64,000 nucleotides of DNA from the NCBI RefSeq assembly GCF_965638725.1, contig NC_134970.1:4841001-4905000 (forward strand). Direction: 5' to 3'. Each line of letters begins with the position of its first letter. Position 1 is the first letter of the stretch. This stretch comes from Aptenodytes patagonicus (taxonomy: Eukaryota > Chordata > Aves > Sphenisciformes > Spheniscidae). The notes under the pieces are model-generated. The model saw only the letters and a program-made list of their open reading frames with translations. It searched no databases and was not told the origin of the DNA. Positions 31,301 through 46,300 of the stretch are shown piece by piece. The position numbers were made by a program, and so were the translations under genes.

Positions 31301-34300
31301 TGCGCGGCTGCGGCACTGGGAAGCAGGGGGGTAGCTGGGGATTGTTCGAGGGCTTGGGTGCTGCGGTGAATGGTGCGTGTTAGGTATTGAAAATGGACTT
31401 TTAACGAACTAGAGGCTTTCTGACTGTTTCCGGTGCTCTGTCAACTTGTTGGGCTTTTACTTTGGGCTAAACGACTCCACGTGAGAAGACTCGTGCTTGT
31501 TTTATAGTGAGGAGGTTTTCATGGGAAACAGCTGCTAAATTTACCTGCAAGGAGAGTCTGACAGTTGTTTGGGGAGCAGCTGGGACGAGCTGGGCAGTGT
31601 TCGAAACTCTTTTCTGTAGCGCGGGCTCAATCGAAGTGACTGCTTAGCGTCCTGGTGTGGCTGTGAGACGGCGCTAAGATGTACGAGCTCTGCTGAAAGG
31701 TTTATTACAGTAGCAAACATACTCCTCCAGGTCCCCTAGTACAGCAGCAGAACATTGGATTTTGGGGATTGAGTTTCCAAAAAAAGTAGCCAGACTCAGT
31801 TTCAAAGTGGCCTTAGTGTATCGGAGAAGAAATTTGGGCAGTTGTCTTCTGCCTGTGTGTCACCCTGTCTCTGTTGTGGTCTGTTTTCACTCTGCAAAGT
31901 GAGAAATTAACTCTTGCCCCTGGTGCCAGGCCTGATGACTGACTTCTTTGCTCATCTCTTGAGGAGCGCGATTGCTGCGGAGCACCTTCGCCTGCGGTTT
32001 CCCTGCTTCCCGGGGGCAGGGAGGATGTTGCAATAAGTTCTCCACAGCAGGCATGGTATTTAATTATAGCTAACTTTGCCTTTCTGTACTCCTTTAAAGA
32101 TAACTTCAAGGGTTTGGAAACAGGGAATGTGAAATTTTGTCTGCCTGACACTTCATGGAAAGTCGAAGATTGGCAAATTAAAGGGACCTGATGCTGTGGG
32201 CAGAGGGTGGAAGGGTAGAGGTGACAGAAGAGGGTTTGCGCAGTGTCCACCCCACCAACCCCTGCCCTCTCCGGAGGACAGCCTCCCAGGGTGTGCAACA
32301 GGTCAAGAACAACTTTGGAATAACTTTAAAGTTGAAGAAGGGTTTTCTCTTAAATCTTATTCCTGTATCTTGATTTTTTTTTTTTTCCTGATGATGATTG
32401 GATGCATTTTCTAAATTAAAAACAGTAAATATGGACTGGACATGTGCCCAGAGAAAGTCACGGTGCCAATTAAGTGGAAGCATTAATGGAAGTAGTAAGT
32501 TGATGGGGAGGGCTAAGATGCTTCAGTTGGTGGCTAACTTTTTATCAAGGCTCTGCAGCGCTGGAAAGCTGCTTAAACAATAGATGTCTTCAGTGCCGGT
32601 GGGTAAAATAAATCACAAAATAGGTATCTGGAGCAGGGGTTTAGTTTTTTGTATGTATGATAAAGCTGTATGTGAGAGAATTTAGGTTACAAAGCTTTGT
32701 CACTGAGATTTGGAAGTATTTAGAAAAGGGGGTAAGACTGCTTTTATCCTCGCTCAGAAGTGGGTCCTGCCGCAAGCTTCTGGCAAAACGGCCTTGTGCC
32801 TTTTGTAAGAGCCAAACACAATTTCTTAGTTGGGCACCCGTGAGAAGCATCTCCGACGCCCACGCAGTTGCCTTGCAAAACTGCAGTCAGCCTGCAAGGC
32901 GAGAGGATGGCCAGAGGCGATGGGGTAGGGGTCTACGTCAACGGGAAAGAAAAGACAGGTTACTTTAATTTTAGGGATGTGCGTGGTGTGGGAAGCTTTA
33001 CCTTTACCAAGGCTAGGACACGGGAACTTTTCTAATTAAGGGTTTCTTACCCCTCGGTTGTGGTGGAGAAACCTGTCCATGGTCAGTTCTGTACGTTTCG
33101 TGTTTTCCCTTCCTCAAAGCAACTTTTGGCAGCCTTCCTCTTTCTGCGCGGTGATTTTGATTCCTGGTCCTGCTGAAGCTGCTCACATATTTAAATGTAC
33201 TCCTGATAAGGGAGCTGCTAAGCTGTCCTCCACCCCCTGAACCCCATTCCAAGAACGGGGTCATAAATGCTCGGCTGGGCTGGCAGAGCTCCCTTGTTCC
33301 TTCCTCCACCTGATTTCGGGTCTCTTTGATGTCAGCACGGTATTTAGTTCCTTTTTTTTTTTTTTTTTAAGTCTCGCTGTTTGGACTGCCTGGTCTCAAA
33401 AGACCATCTGAGGTGCCGGTCCCAGCTTTTTCTGTGCAGTTCTGCAGCATTTCAGATGTCTCAAAAATAAAGTTTTGGATTGGGTACAAAACAGGCATTT
33501 CCTGAAAGAAACGAGCGTGTTTGTGGGCATCGTGCGGGAAGCTGCATTCCCACTGTTCCACCTGCTAAGCATTTGTGTTGAGCTGGGGGACTGGTCTGAG
33601 CTGGGACACGAATTGTTTCGTGCCATTTCTTTAACAAGGAGAGCAAATGCTGGTGCATAAAGTCATAGAAGATGCCCCCGGCAGTGAATTCTGTGGAACG
33701 TGGTGTTCTATCACATAAACTTGACTGCCCACCATGTTTATTACAATTTAAAAGTGAACTTTGTCAAGGTCTTGAGGCTTTCGTACTTCCTGCTTAGATA
33801 ACTGAGCTGAGCTCTCCGAGTGCGAGACGTGCACAAACTCCAAACGAAATCACCAATGTCTGCAGGTAAGCAGGAAGCAAGATGTGATAGACCGTGATAA
33901 GCCAAACGAGAAGGAAATGCAAAGATAGAATTAAAGATAAAGTCTCTTCCTAGGGGGTGAATGTGCCACTGTGTAACACTAAAAAGGCAGGAAAATAAAC
34001 CCCGGTGGAAAGCTAATGTGAATAAGGGAACGCAAACGGCAGGCTGAGGTAGTAAGAAGGATATGGGGAGGATGAGGAGCAGTGGAGGAGAGGGAGATCG
34101 GTTTCTGGCTTTTGCCGAAGCAGATGGTGGCGCTTACAAAGAGGTGGTGGCTTGCCAGGGTTTGGGGGGAGGCTTGGCTTCCTGCTGCCGTCCACGCAGC
34201 CTCCGGGATCTGCCCATGTAACGTGATCTTTGGGATCCGTTCAGGGCCTGGAAATCTGCTGAGAACCTTTCAGGTCCAGGAGTCTGATGCAGATCTCCGC

Positions 34301-37300
34301 TCCTTGATCGTACCCTGGCAGCTCCGTTTTCAGAACACATCTCATAGCACGGGCAAAATCATTTCTTGTAGATCAGTGAGCATCTAGAGATAAAATCAAC
34401 TTGATGTAAACACAGCTTAATGCTTATAAGGAAAAGCAAGTCCAGAAATTAGAAATGCTTTGTGAATCCATGAGGTTTCTTGGGTTTTCGGGGGCACATC
34501 TGCATAGAGGCTGCAGAATTTGGAATTTTTAAATTTTTTTTTTTTACTGCTTTACTGTGAGGTTAAGGGCAGGAAGCAGCAAAACCAATCTGTGGCCTGA
34601 AATATCGAGCTGCATTCAGTAGGTTTTGCCAGTAGCAGTAAGGGATGAATTGTGTTAAAGCCAAATCTGCAGAAAAAGCTTTTTATTTTCATCTATTGAT
34701 GTGAAAAGACTGGATCTTTGTTGACGAGAGGGGAAACTGAGGCTGCTGTTGAGCCCCAGATTGTGTATGTAATCTTCTGTAAGTGTATCAAGGAGAAACT
34801 TCTGCTGTGAATTAGGACTTTTTTGTATACATCTGTTGTGGGAAAGGATTCGGTTGTTGCTTCGCAGAAGCCACAGCAAGTGTTCTAGTCAATTTGCAGC
34901 AGTTATTGCTGGTGAGTATCTTGTTTGGTTTAGGAAATGACATGGTGTAATAGCTGAACACTTAAAGTAGCTTCAGATAGTCCAAATGTGGTTAGAGTCA
35001 GAAAAATTACTTCTATTTAAAAAAAGTGGGGTTTCATATTTGTTCTTGTGCAGCTGGATGATTTAAAGAAGTGATTTGTTAGTGCTAGACGTTCCCCCGG
35101 TGGTCTGCGAGTCCGGCTGCAACCTTTCTGCCCGCTGCGTTTCCATCGGGAAGGGAGGTCCCGCGCGGACGGTGGGGCTGACTGGGGGAAAAGAGGAATC
35201 GCCCCATACGTCGCAGAGAAAAGGCTGTTAGCGTGTCTGTCCGTTCACAGGTGTCTTGTTACCGCGTTATGTGTGGCCAGGTCTTGTGATGAAGTGGCAA
35301 GTCCTGCAGTGTTTGGCTGAGAATGGCGGCAGGGAACAGCAGCTCTGCTCCAAGGTCCAAGCTTCCAGGAGTGTGTAAAGGTGCAAACAAAATACTTCCC
35401 GATCTTCCCCTTCCCCCATAAAAAGGAAGTTGCTCCCGGTGCGTTCGCAGAAAACAGGGCTGTGTTAGAAATCACGACTGGGTCTTTCGTTCTTCTTGGC
35501 GCTGTGATTAATAATCCAACCCGCTTTTAAATTGTTTTCTATTCCACACCCTACCGTGCAAACAGCTAAGCAGGACAGATCTCTCTTTAATTAGATACCT
35601 GAACGTTGGTATTGCTAAGAGTATTAGTGCCACAGGCATTAGGTGTGCACCGGCTCTTTTTCTGTGAATTGTTTTCTAAGCACTTTTTAAATAATTCAGG
35701 AAGGCTGCAATTATTGGCAGTGACTCTCAAGCGTTTTGGATCTGTGATCTTCTAATTCAGCTTTGGAACATTTTGTTTGCTTGCTTTGGTCAGCACGATT
35801 CTGTGGTTAGGGTTGTGTCCAGGGAGGACTGGGTTTTTCGTGCCATAAACTTGCTGTGGGACCTTGCATAAGTCACGTTAGCCGTGCCCTGCTTTGCTCA
35901 CCTAAGCCACGGATGCTACCTATTTTCCTCTGTAGAGGAGGACTTGGTTTTTTTATGTAGCACCCAGGGCTTGCTTGGCGTGCGTATGAAAACCATGTTG
36001 TGTAGGAGGCTTCCCCTTCTTTGAAACTCCGTTGGGAGAGTTTTGTCCTGCTTCCTTCCAGACACGCTGCGTGCAGGCTGAGGTTTCCATGCCGTGCACG
36101 CAGAGGGCAGTGACCTGGTGCTGCCTGGTTTGGTTGGCAGAAGAGATGGTTAGAAGTTGAAGGGAGGTGCAGCGGTGCTGTGGAGGGTGTGTGAGAGCTG
36201 GATTAAATGGGTAAGGAGTTGGGAGCAGATGTGGATTGATTGAAGTGGCACAGCCTTCGAGCAAAGTGCTCCGAGTGCAGCGCGTCGGATTGGAATCTCT
36301 GTTAACTCTGAGTAAAAGTGTCTTAACTGTGTAGGCAGTGACTCAAAACCTCTGTGACTGATTAATCTAACGTTGGCTCTATAACATAGGTGGGTGTCCG
36401 GGCTGGGGCGAATTCTTCTGGCTATTGACTTCCCATCAGTCTCTACCCGGGTGCTGAGTCCTCCAGTGTCCTGGGACTCGCTCCCTTGGGAGCGCCAACG
36501 TGTTTATGGCAGACGGAGGGTGAGAACACATTAGCTTAATTTTCACTTTGCTTTGAGAGTTTCTCAGCAGAGTGTCTTGAAGTGCCAAATAGGTTTTGGA
36601 AATATCCATGTGCTCGTACAGGTTACCTCAAATACTCCATGAGGGAGTTACTGTGGGCGAAGACGTGGTGTGAGGAGCGTTAGGTGGGTGAGGAGTGTTA
36701 GATGGGTCAGATTGTGTTGAGGATGCTGAGGATGTCAGAACCAAGCCAGTTATCGCCCGCTGGCAGATGCCAGGATTTAAATAGTTGCAGTATCCCCACG
36801 CGTCGCAGGGGCTGGGGGCAGGAGCAGAGCCGAGGAGGCAGGGCTCCCAGGGTGTTTTTCCAATTGCTAGGTTACACTCCTTCCCAGGAGCATCATTTTA
36901 CGGCTCTTCGCTTTCGCAGGGCTCACATAAGATTTGTGCTCTGCCCCATCATGGGAGGAACAGTGAAATGCATCCATGACATGCAGTTTACTTATTTTCT
37001 GTGCCCTGAACTAGGCTGGTTCAAGAGCTGGCTGGAGTATCCTAAACAGCTGTAAGAAGCCCAAGGACTGAGAAGGTGGTTTGTGTTCAGGGCTCTCGCA
37101 GGAGCGGTTTGAGCTGGGCACTGATGGTTTGGTTAAAATGCCAGGTGCAGTCTTGAATTTTGCATCTTGAGGTCTTTAGGGCTCACTTTATTGATGCTGG
37201 AATCAGCAGCCGCATTCAGCGTGTTCATGCAGGGGGGTTTCTCTGTGTTCACCTTGATGGCAGAGTGGATGCTTGTGAGGCTTGAGTGGACTGAGTGGAT

Positions 37301-40300
37301 GTTTGTGAGATTCCGTGATGGCTTTTTTGATCTGTGTACCTCAACTTATTATCCTACCATCGAGCTGTGTGTAGGAATTTCAGGACCAAACCCACAGCTA
37401 TGCATGTAAACAAATAGGGGATATTTGAGCAATGAGATACTGACATTTCCATAGCCTTATTCCCCTCTACTTTTGTCTGCGGTCCCGAAAGTGAAGAAAT
37501 GTCACTGTAGATTTGAGTACATCCAGCATGCTCTGCGTTTCGAAGACAGGAGCTACGCAGAGTTCAGCTGGACACTGAATGTTTAACAAACGGGTTTTGG
37601 CACTTAGTAATGAAATTTGAAGGTTACAACTAAGCTTGTCCAGCAGTTAGTTGCTGAGAGCAGTGGTCTTGTCCTCCCCCATTTTCTTTCCCTGATATTC
37701 GAGTTGTTGTGTGGCTGTGCCAGAGTGAATCACTCCAGTTGGCTGATCTAACAGAAAACTTTTGTTTCGTGAGGCTGCACAGTTCCTAGATCCAGCAGGA
37801 GGGAAGCGGCAGAACCCTGCAGGTGACAGTTCGGAGGAGCAGGATCTCCCCTTCCCTTCTCTTTTGCTTGGAGAGCAGTTGTCCTGCTGCTGCTCTCTGC
37901 GTGCAGTAATTCGTATCTGCGTATGGACTGCCTAAATAGTATGCGTTTATGGAAGTGGAGCCGTTCAGCTTGGTGACACGGGTCCTGCGCTGCTCTGGCT
38001 GATTAAGGCTGTTTGGCAGAGAACTGAAGATGAATGTATGAAACAGTGTTTGATACATTAGGAGGAGCTGAGCCAAGAAACAGTGTTCATCCAGTGGGTT
38101 TTTTTAATGTAATGCATTGTTTTACTGAGATTGAAGGAAAGCAAGCAGGATATAAAAGAATAAGTGAAAGGTGTGATACAGAATAGAGGTAATACATACA
38201 GATTACACCTGCGTTCATCCCAGACCAAAAGAGAAAGCCCCCTCCCAGCTGCCCTTGGACAAGGATAAGACAAGTTCCTGGAGGCTGAGCTCCTTCCATC
38301 GTAGCGCCTGGAGGGGCTGCTTCGCTGGCTAGCAGCAGATAACATGTGTTAATGCCTCGACTCCCATGTGAGCCTTTCGCCTTTCATGAGGAGCTTACAC
38401 TGAGCTGAATTCAGCCTGTGTGTGCAGCTCTTTGTGGGGACTCGATGGAGACGATCCTTCTGCCTTTATAGAGAGTGCTCGACATCTGGTGGGTGAGCTT
38501 TCTGGTGGGTGCTCTGCTGAGCTTTCCCAGCACGTCCGTAGCCTTCCAGGCTGTGCCATCCACTCCTCTGCTCCTTTCCGCTCCGCGGATACGGCTGCAT
38601 CGCGGTAATGCTCTGGCTACGGGAATCGTTTCAAGGTGAAGTGTCCTCTTGAAACGAAGAAGGTGCATTTAAATAAGGATGATGGCCATTTCCTCTTATC
38701 ATTGACACCAGGGACGAGGTCCTGTCCAATGCTGAGATGGCACTGTCCCTGTCCCAGAGAGCTCGCTCTGGAATACAGCTTAGTCATGGAAATGAGATAA
38801 ATCCTATTTCACAGAAACTGGTAAAAATAAAACTGTTGAGGATTGATTTGTTTCTATAGCAACAGACTGGAGAAGCTAATACAGCTGCTCTCTGCAGAAG
38901 GGCGAAAAACAGAAATTGAAATGTTAGTCCACCTGGGACTGTAGCTGTCAGCAAAAGAAAGATCTTCGATAGACTGATGAAGGGGTAAAATACTTAATTA
39001 AAGACAGAGGGCAGGAAGACGTGAGCTGCGTTTGGAAGGAAATTGGTGCTAGAGCGTGTGGACGTGCCCTCGTTTCCGTGCAAAGCCTGGAGAGCCTGTA
39101 TTATGTCCTGAGAGCTATTTATATCCTATTTCCCAGAGGACTGCTTTCTGAACTTGCCTGCCACCCTCTCATGGGTGTGGAAATGCCCTGCTTAAAGTAA
39201 GGCAGTGCTTTAATGCCATTCAGTACCTGGGTGTTCATCATGTCAAGTGCATGTTTTTTAAACCTGAATTTAAGATGACTTTCTGTCCTGCAGTGAATCA
39301 CCATGTCTTGCCTGAGAAATGTGCAAGGTTTATCAGGGAATCTCTTTGTTGCATGAACTGGGAGACGACCTTTGAGAAGTTTGGATGAATATCTGAGGTA
39401 AATTTTCTTGATTATCCTTTAACTCGATCTGAATATGGAGCTGGATGCTCCGTAACAACGTGTGCCAGGGCAGAGTTTTCTGTAAATGTTTGTATCCTGG
39501 AAGAAAATCCTGTAAAGCACCCATACTGCTGGATAAGGTGCTTGAGTTTAAAACGATCTTTATCTATACAGCGTGTAGATCTGTGTAGGTTTTGACCTTA
39601 CTTTTGCCTAAACCGAGAGCTGTGGCAGACTAGTACCTACAGTGGCGTTGAGGTGGCTGTTTTCCCCCGTGGTTAGAAAAGGTGAACTGCTTAAATGTTT
39701 AGGAGACCCTAAGATGCCAAGTGCTGAGACCACATGTATATATGTACGTTCTTGATGACGTATCCTACCTTGCATGGCTATTAAGTGTTTCAGATTAAAA
39801 TCAGTGTGTACATCTGAAACTAGCAGGTTGCTAATGAAATTACAGAAGAAGTTGCTTTTAAAACAGGAGCGCGTGTGCAAGGCTTTTACTGGGCTCTCTG
39901 AGGGAGTCTGTGTTATTTAGCTTAAGGAAAGTCAGAGCTTGACTTCATGTTGTTTATGTTTGGTAAACCCAGATTACATTAGCACTCTTCCCTTGTTATT
40001 TAAACACATGGTTTCTTTTAAAGGGAAATTAAATTTAAAAATAAACCTCAGGCTTTTTCCAGCTAAAAGGAAGTGTCTGTAGTGCTGCATACTAAGGATG
40101 CAAGAACACAACCTTGTCTAAAAGTGAGTGCCATAAATACTGTGTAAATACGTTATCTCATTAGATTTATATCTAATCCTATTGCCTGCTGTTTTTCAGA
40201 CTCTTAGGGCAAACAAGGCTGAAGATGTCATAGGTGGTCTTTCAAATCTAATATTGAAGTGGGTTGGAAATTAGGTGAAATTACTTTTTGCCTCATCCTA

Positions 40301-43300
40301 ATTAAGACACTATGAGAAATCCTTTCAAGTTTGGCATCGCAAAGTAAATTGCCTGGTTATAAAACGTAATCCGATTAAAGAAGCCTAGTGCCTGGTAAGG
40401 TTTGAAGCCTCCCCGTGCAATGATACAGATGGGCTCCCCAGACCCTTCCTTATGGCTCTTAATTTCAGAGATCAGCACAATTTTTTTAGGAAGCCGGAAC
40501 AGGATTATGATAAAGCCTTGAACTCTGGAGACTTCAAAGCTTTGCATTCTGGTCTTGGTTCTGTTGCAAGGATTGTGAAGTCCATCAGATGACTTAAATA
40601 AGGGACTATGTCCCGTGGACTTCAGGTTTTTTGCTAGTACTTCTTTCCAGTGTTTTCTCAAGCCACGGTTTCTTGCTGCACGGTGTTAAGTCTGATAAAG
40701 TGTTGGCTGTCACGTCAGAGACACTTAAATGACCTCGATTCATCCTGTGATTCCCCCATGGATGACTTCTGGTTGTCTTGGAGTGTGGTTAGTAACTACC
40801 TTTGTGTGATTTAAAATTACTTGCGTTCCCCTTGTGACACTGGGCTCTCTTTACAGCCTCGTTTCAGCCTGCTGGAGTCTGAAGCCATATGTCTGAACTC
40901 CTATGGCTCATCTCCATTGAGTTAGAAACAGCTGAAAACACAGAGAACTTGGAGGACATGCGTAATTAGCACTGGATTTGGCATTTTGGAAATATTTCCT
41001 TTAACCTCAACAGGAATTATTTCACAGAAAGAGTGAAACAGGATGTGTCCTTGACATTCCTTTTCACTGAAAATAAAGACCTAAAAAGAAGAGAATTGGT
41101 TAGAAAAACCAAACTGCTGTCTTTCTGATCGTCCAGCTTGGAGGACGTCACTCGAATACAGCGTTTGGTGTCTGTGCTGAGGTTAGTGCTGGAAACCGCT
41201 GGGCTGCGGGGGAGCTGCTGTAAGGAGGCCAGCCCCGCTTTCCTGTCAAGCCTAGAAACAAGAGCCCAGAGATGCTGTAGATTGTAAGTACAACTTCAAA
41301 ATGGCTCCGAAGAGAGGCGAGTCGCTGTTTGCCTTGGTCTTCCTCTTACTCTTGCCACCGTTAGAGTGCCCAGTGTTTCATCCTTGTGAATGCGGCGTTT
41401 CTAGCCCGAGCTACTCTCGTTAGGCTTTAACGATCTCCCGTGTCCAGAAGCGCCGGGCGGTGCGGCGCGGGCTCTGCTGTGGCCTTGTTTGTTGGCATCG
41501 TCTGGAACCAGTTTTTCAGTCGCAAAGATAAATGGGGTGAATGTCGGCTCTTGAGGTGCGGCTAACAAATATAAGAAATTTGAATCTTGAAGTAAACTTT
41601 TGAATGTTAAATGTTGCATTTAAATTGTGTGTGCATAAATATATCGTAAGCTGGTTTATTTTCTTGTGCATTGACCTTAACTGCCTCACAAGACTTGTGT
41701 TTTCGGTCTCTGACACTATCTCAGTTTGAGGTAATTAAAGATTCTGGTTTTCTCCACAACTCACTCATGTTTGGCTTATGCTTTTTATTCTAAATTCCTC
41801 AGGAAAGTTGGGTACAATTTAATGGTCTTCAGTGCTGCTCCAAGACAGCTATGCAGAGCTACTGTCTGAGGAAAGGAGTTTGTGCTTTCCATCTCAAAAG
41901 CTGTCACTGTCAGTGGTGGGTAGGCTTTTGAAGCCATCTGAAATGCCTTAGGATCCTGGTAGTTATATGGCTATAAGCTGTTACAGCTGAGATATAATTA
42001 TTTGCTGGGACAGAGTTGCAATGACCCTGAAATTGTTTGAGGTAATGGAGAGTTTTGTCCCTGCATAAGTTTGTAATTTAGTAGTCTGCCTTGCATATAT
42101 ACATTCCTCCTGTGCATTAAAAATGTTAGGCTGGGAAAGGCTCTGCCACTAAAAGCAGCTCCTGGCTGGGAGAACTGCATTTAACAGAGGAAAAAGCCCA
42201 GAACTGTTTTTGTATGTTTTCAAATAAGTGGGCAGAAATATTTTAAGGGGTTTGAAACATACTATCTCATGTTGTGTATGTTCCCCAAAGAAAACGTGTT
42301 TTTTCCTGGTGGGGGAAAAAAGCTGTTTGAGGCTGGCTTGTCATCTTGGGCAAAATCAAATCTGGCAGGTGGATAAAAACAGAACTGGAAGCTTAAGGTG
42401 TACAGTGAAATGTGTGGGAAGGAGCTCTCTTTGCTGCCTGCTCCATTATTTATTCAGTTTACCGGTGTTAGGGATGTTTACAGATGTCTCTGCCAGCTCT
42501 CCGAGGAGCGGTACCTGCCCTTCTGGCCTTCCCCACAGCTCTTCACAAGCACTTAGCAGGGAAAGTACCTTAGCGTTTAATACATACCATTTGGCTGGCT
42601 GACTTACACACTCATATTTTTCAGCTCTAACCTTATCTCCGTTCTACAGATAGCGTAGACAAGTAATGACAACTTTATAGGAGCTATCTCAAGATCCAGA
42701 AATAACTTACTGCCTTGGCCGTTCACTCTCGTGCCTGCTTTTTAACAGGACGGATTTCACAGATGCTTCTAGAGTAAAAGGATGTCCTTTTTAATTTCCA
42801 TCCTACTTTTCTTAAGCTTTCTTAAGAACCGTTGTCCTAAGTTGATGCTTTCCCTGTTTGCTTGACGCATGCCAAGAATGAGGGGGACCTTACCACAGTG
42901 CTCTTTGAACGTGACCGCTCAGGTGTGTCCTTAAGGTTCCCATCCAAGCCACTGTGGGGTCACTTTTCTGTTTGCCTTCTCACCCTTACTGTCTTTGCTC
43001 TCTCGTTTCCCTGTTACTTGCTCTTTGGGCATCCATTAAAAAGCTCATCAAGAAAGAATTTCATCTGGAGTCAGTGCAGTGGTATGTAGTTGCCTTGTTT
43101 GTGTCCCACATTGTTGCCAGTTAATTTCTTGCTTGGCCGTGTCTGTCTTTAGCCTTCAGGGACTTCTGATTAAGCTGGAGCGCTGGGATTTGATACATGC
43201 TTAAATTGAGCTTTGTGGGTGAAACGGCTTGACTGCTGATGTGGGTTGTGTTGAAGGGCAAAGTCTGCTCCAAACGCTTAAGTGGAAGCTTTGTTGTGGC

Positions 43301-46300
43301 TCTTAATTCTCCAGTCCCGTGTTCCCTTCCTGGAGGGCCCCTTCTCCCATCCCATTGCATTCAGCCTTCAATATCAGAGCGACTAATTTCCTTTTTACTT
43401 AAGCTTAACGTTTCTCCCTGCTTGTCTTGATGTACTGGGAGCGGTGCCTGGCAAGTCTCTCCCGAAGGCATGCGGGGTCTCTCCCTGCCTGTGCAGTGCC
43501 CTCTCCCCATCTGTCTGAACGATTAAGCACTTCAATGCCAGCATAAATTCAAAGCCCTCATGTCACTGATCTTGGCAATGTCACAAGGGAAATGGGATGT
43601 TATGTGAGCCCCTGTCTCTTTTTTTTTTTTCCAGTCTCCCTAAGGCAAAAGTGCACTCCAGGTGCAGTTATTGGTACAAAATAATTGCATTTGCTTTTTT
43701 AATTGATGAAGGGAAGGAGTAATTCAGTCCCTGAATCTTTGTTTCTCTGGCTCTGCTTTACTTGGCCTATTTACCTGTTTCTCATCCACTCCAGGTCAGA
43801 CACGAGTGCCGCTGTTCAGCGTTTCGGGCATCAGTTCTAGGCAGCAACCAGTCTGAAAAGGAAGAGCCCGCTTTGCTGTGGAAGTGAGCGGGCTGGCATG
43901 GTTTCGCGATGATAAGGCATGAAGTGGAGATGGCTTTGCCTAGGCTGGAGGGCACGGTGGCCAAATGGAGCATCTGAGCTTGGCTGTCGTGGGTCGGAGC
44001 GGGGAGAGGGCAGGTCTTTTGAGCAGTCTGTTTGGTGCTGAGAGGTGGGGGAAAACATGGAGGCGTATTTATTTTCTCTGTATCGAGTGTATCTAAGACT
44101 TAACCAGGAGGAGGGTGTCCATGTTTAAATAAAGTATCACCTTTCCTATACGCTTCTAGGTGCAAGGTTCCCTGCTAGAAATCCCAAATTCCCACTGAGA
44201 TGCCTGTTGGATCAGATCACTGTGGGTGTTGGAAAAAAATAGTAACTTTGACTTGTTCTAATCCTGTTGATTTCATCTGACGATGAACCTGTAGCTGTTT
44301 TGCAGAGTAGACAGCTAGCAGAGGGTGACACATTTTCTGCCATCCCGAAACACTTAATTGGTGCATCAATTCCCCCCATACAGGGGGAATGACAGGCGGT
44401 GGGAATGAAATGCGCTCTGCCAGAATTGTTTTTGCGCAGGTTCCTTTTGGCAACATTTTTACTCCAAACTCGGACCTTTTGTGTGTCTGTCAAAAGGGAA
44501 CAGGGCAGATGGACACGTACAGTTCAAGACACGATGCTCTATTTCTGTTGTTTGATGGTCATGTCTCTTGGGATTCTGTAGCTTGTTAAATCATCTCACA
44601 AAAGAAAAGGGGGAGGGAAAATACGGTGCGAGGTTGCCAGCTGTAGCCAGCTCAGCGCTGCGGCATGGGATGCTTGGTATTTTTTGATTAGAAATTTGTG
44701 GTTGCCCAGGCAGCTTCCTTCCATTTCTCTGGAAGTGCTGCATGGAGGGAAGGCGAAGGGAAAGTCTTGCACCTTTCTAAGGAATTGTGCTTCAGCAGAA
44801 CCTGGGAGCCTGCACCACCTAGATGTGTCCTGCTCATTTTCTCTGCATCTAATTCTTTTTTTTTTTTTTTTAAATACTGCATTTTCTTCCACTTAGTTGC
44901 ATCTTCTCCAGCACTGTGGAAACAGTAGAGCTTAGCTTCAAATGAAGAGTGAGGAATGCTTACCTTAGCAATGCTGCTAGTTCCAGTTCACAATTCTGTG
45001 ATATTGTCAGCTCCAGGCTGTTTTATATGACTTTCATAATGCTGCTCAGTTTATTGAATTTCTGCAGGAATGTTTTGCTTCCTTTTGCCCATATTCCTCA
45101 AAACCTCCTCTAGTCAGATGCAAAAGAGGAGAATTCACTGCAAAATTGGTATTTAGTAAATCTCATTAAGAGGATTGTAAGCATTTCGCAAATGTTGTCC
45201 AATTTTTGTCCTCACTTAGAGGTCAGTTTTCCCACCTAGAAAAAGCAAGGTAGCCTTTCCAACTTCCGTGCTTCATGTAAAATCCTACGTCTGCGTGTTG
45301 GGCGGTCAGGGTTTGCTCCCTGACAGATGTAGGCACTCCCTTTTGCGAACACTGTTACTAAGGTACTAGTGGAGACTGCATCTCTCGTTCAGTTATGTGC
45401 GTTAGAAGCTGAATGCAAACCGTCTTTTTAAAATGACTCCAGTGAGCATTTTCCCTTCTCTTTCCTTCTGAAATCTCCTCATCTCTTTGGAGTTTTGTCT
45501 TCAGTTGAGCTAAGTGGCCCAGTCCTCAGGCGTGGTGGTGTTCGTGAGCTGAAAATATGAAGGACCTATAGCTGATGCCGCTTTGACGTTACCTTCCCGT
45601 TTTCCCTTCTCTTCCCCCACCGACACGCTGCCCTCGGACCATGCGTGGAGAGGGGGATGCTCCCGACACTGTACACATCAGAAACCGAAGCTCCTGACCA
45701 CTCTTCCCTGGAGACACTGCTTGGCTTTCCCTGTCGTGATGGTTGAAATTTTTTGCATTTCTTTCAGAAAAGCTTTGTTTAGATCTGGCCCCTGTAGTCA
45801 GTGCCAGCATGTAGAGCCCATGTTGTATGTGAACTCTGCTCCATTGCATGTAATCAGCTGGAAATGCTCCCGTAATGGAAGCAGATTGCAGAGCGAGTGT
45901 CTGTAATGCTTTTAAGAATAAAGGGCAGCATATGCACTCAAACCAGACCTGTTTTTTTCCTCTCCTGCAGCTATTTATTTTGCCTCCTGCTCGGAGGGAT
46001 TCTTTGATGTAGCGTAACATGCACGCGTGACCCGTCCTTTCTGTCTCCCGTTGCATAATGCAGGTGACAGAGCCCACTGTCACCCCCCACCATACATTAA
46101 GTTTAAAGAAATGCATTTGCACTGCCAGGAGCCATCTGTAAGGCTAGGGCTGCCCTCTTCCTCGTCGGGAATTTTAGCTTGGATGGATGCTTTTCTATTA
46201 GCGATGCCAACCCTATCTTGTTCCTTTATGGCACGAGCCTGCAAGCCCAGAGGTTAAACGTGTGGTTGTCGTAGTTCTTGCACCAACCCAAAACAGCCCC

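Noticed and set aside
45589-46122. A 177-codon minus-strand frame inside ANKS1A intron 1
   Set aside because: It has no recognisable domain, no splice partner and ordinary intronic composition; frames this long are expected by chance in 28 kb.
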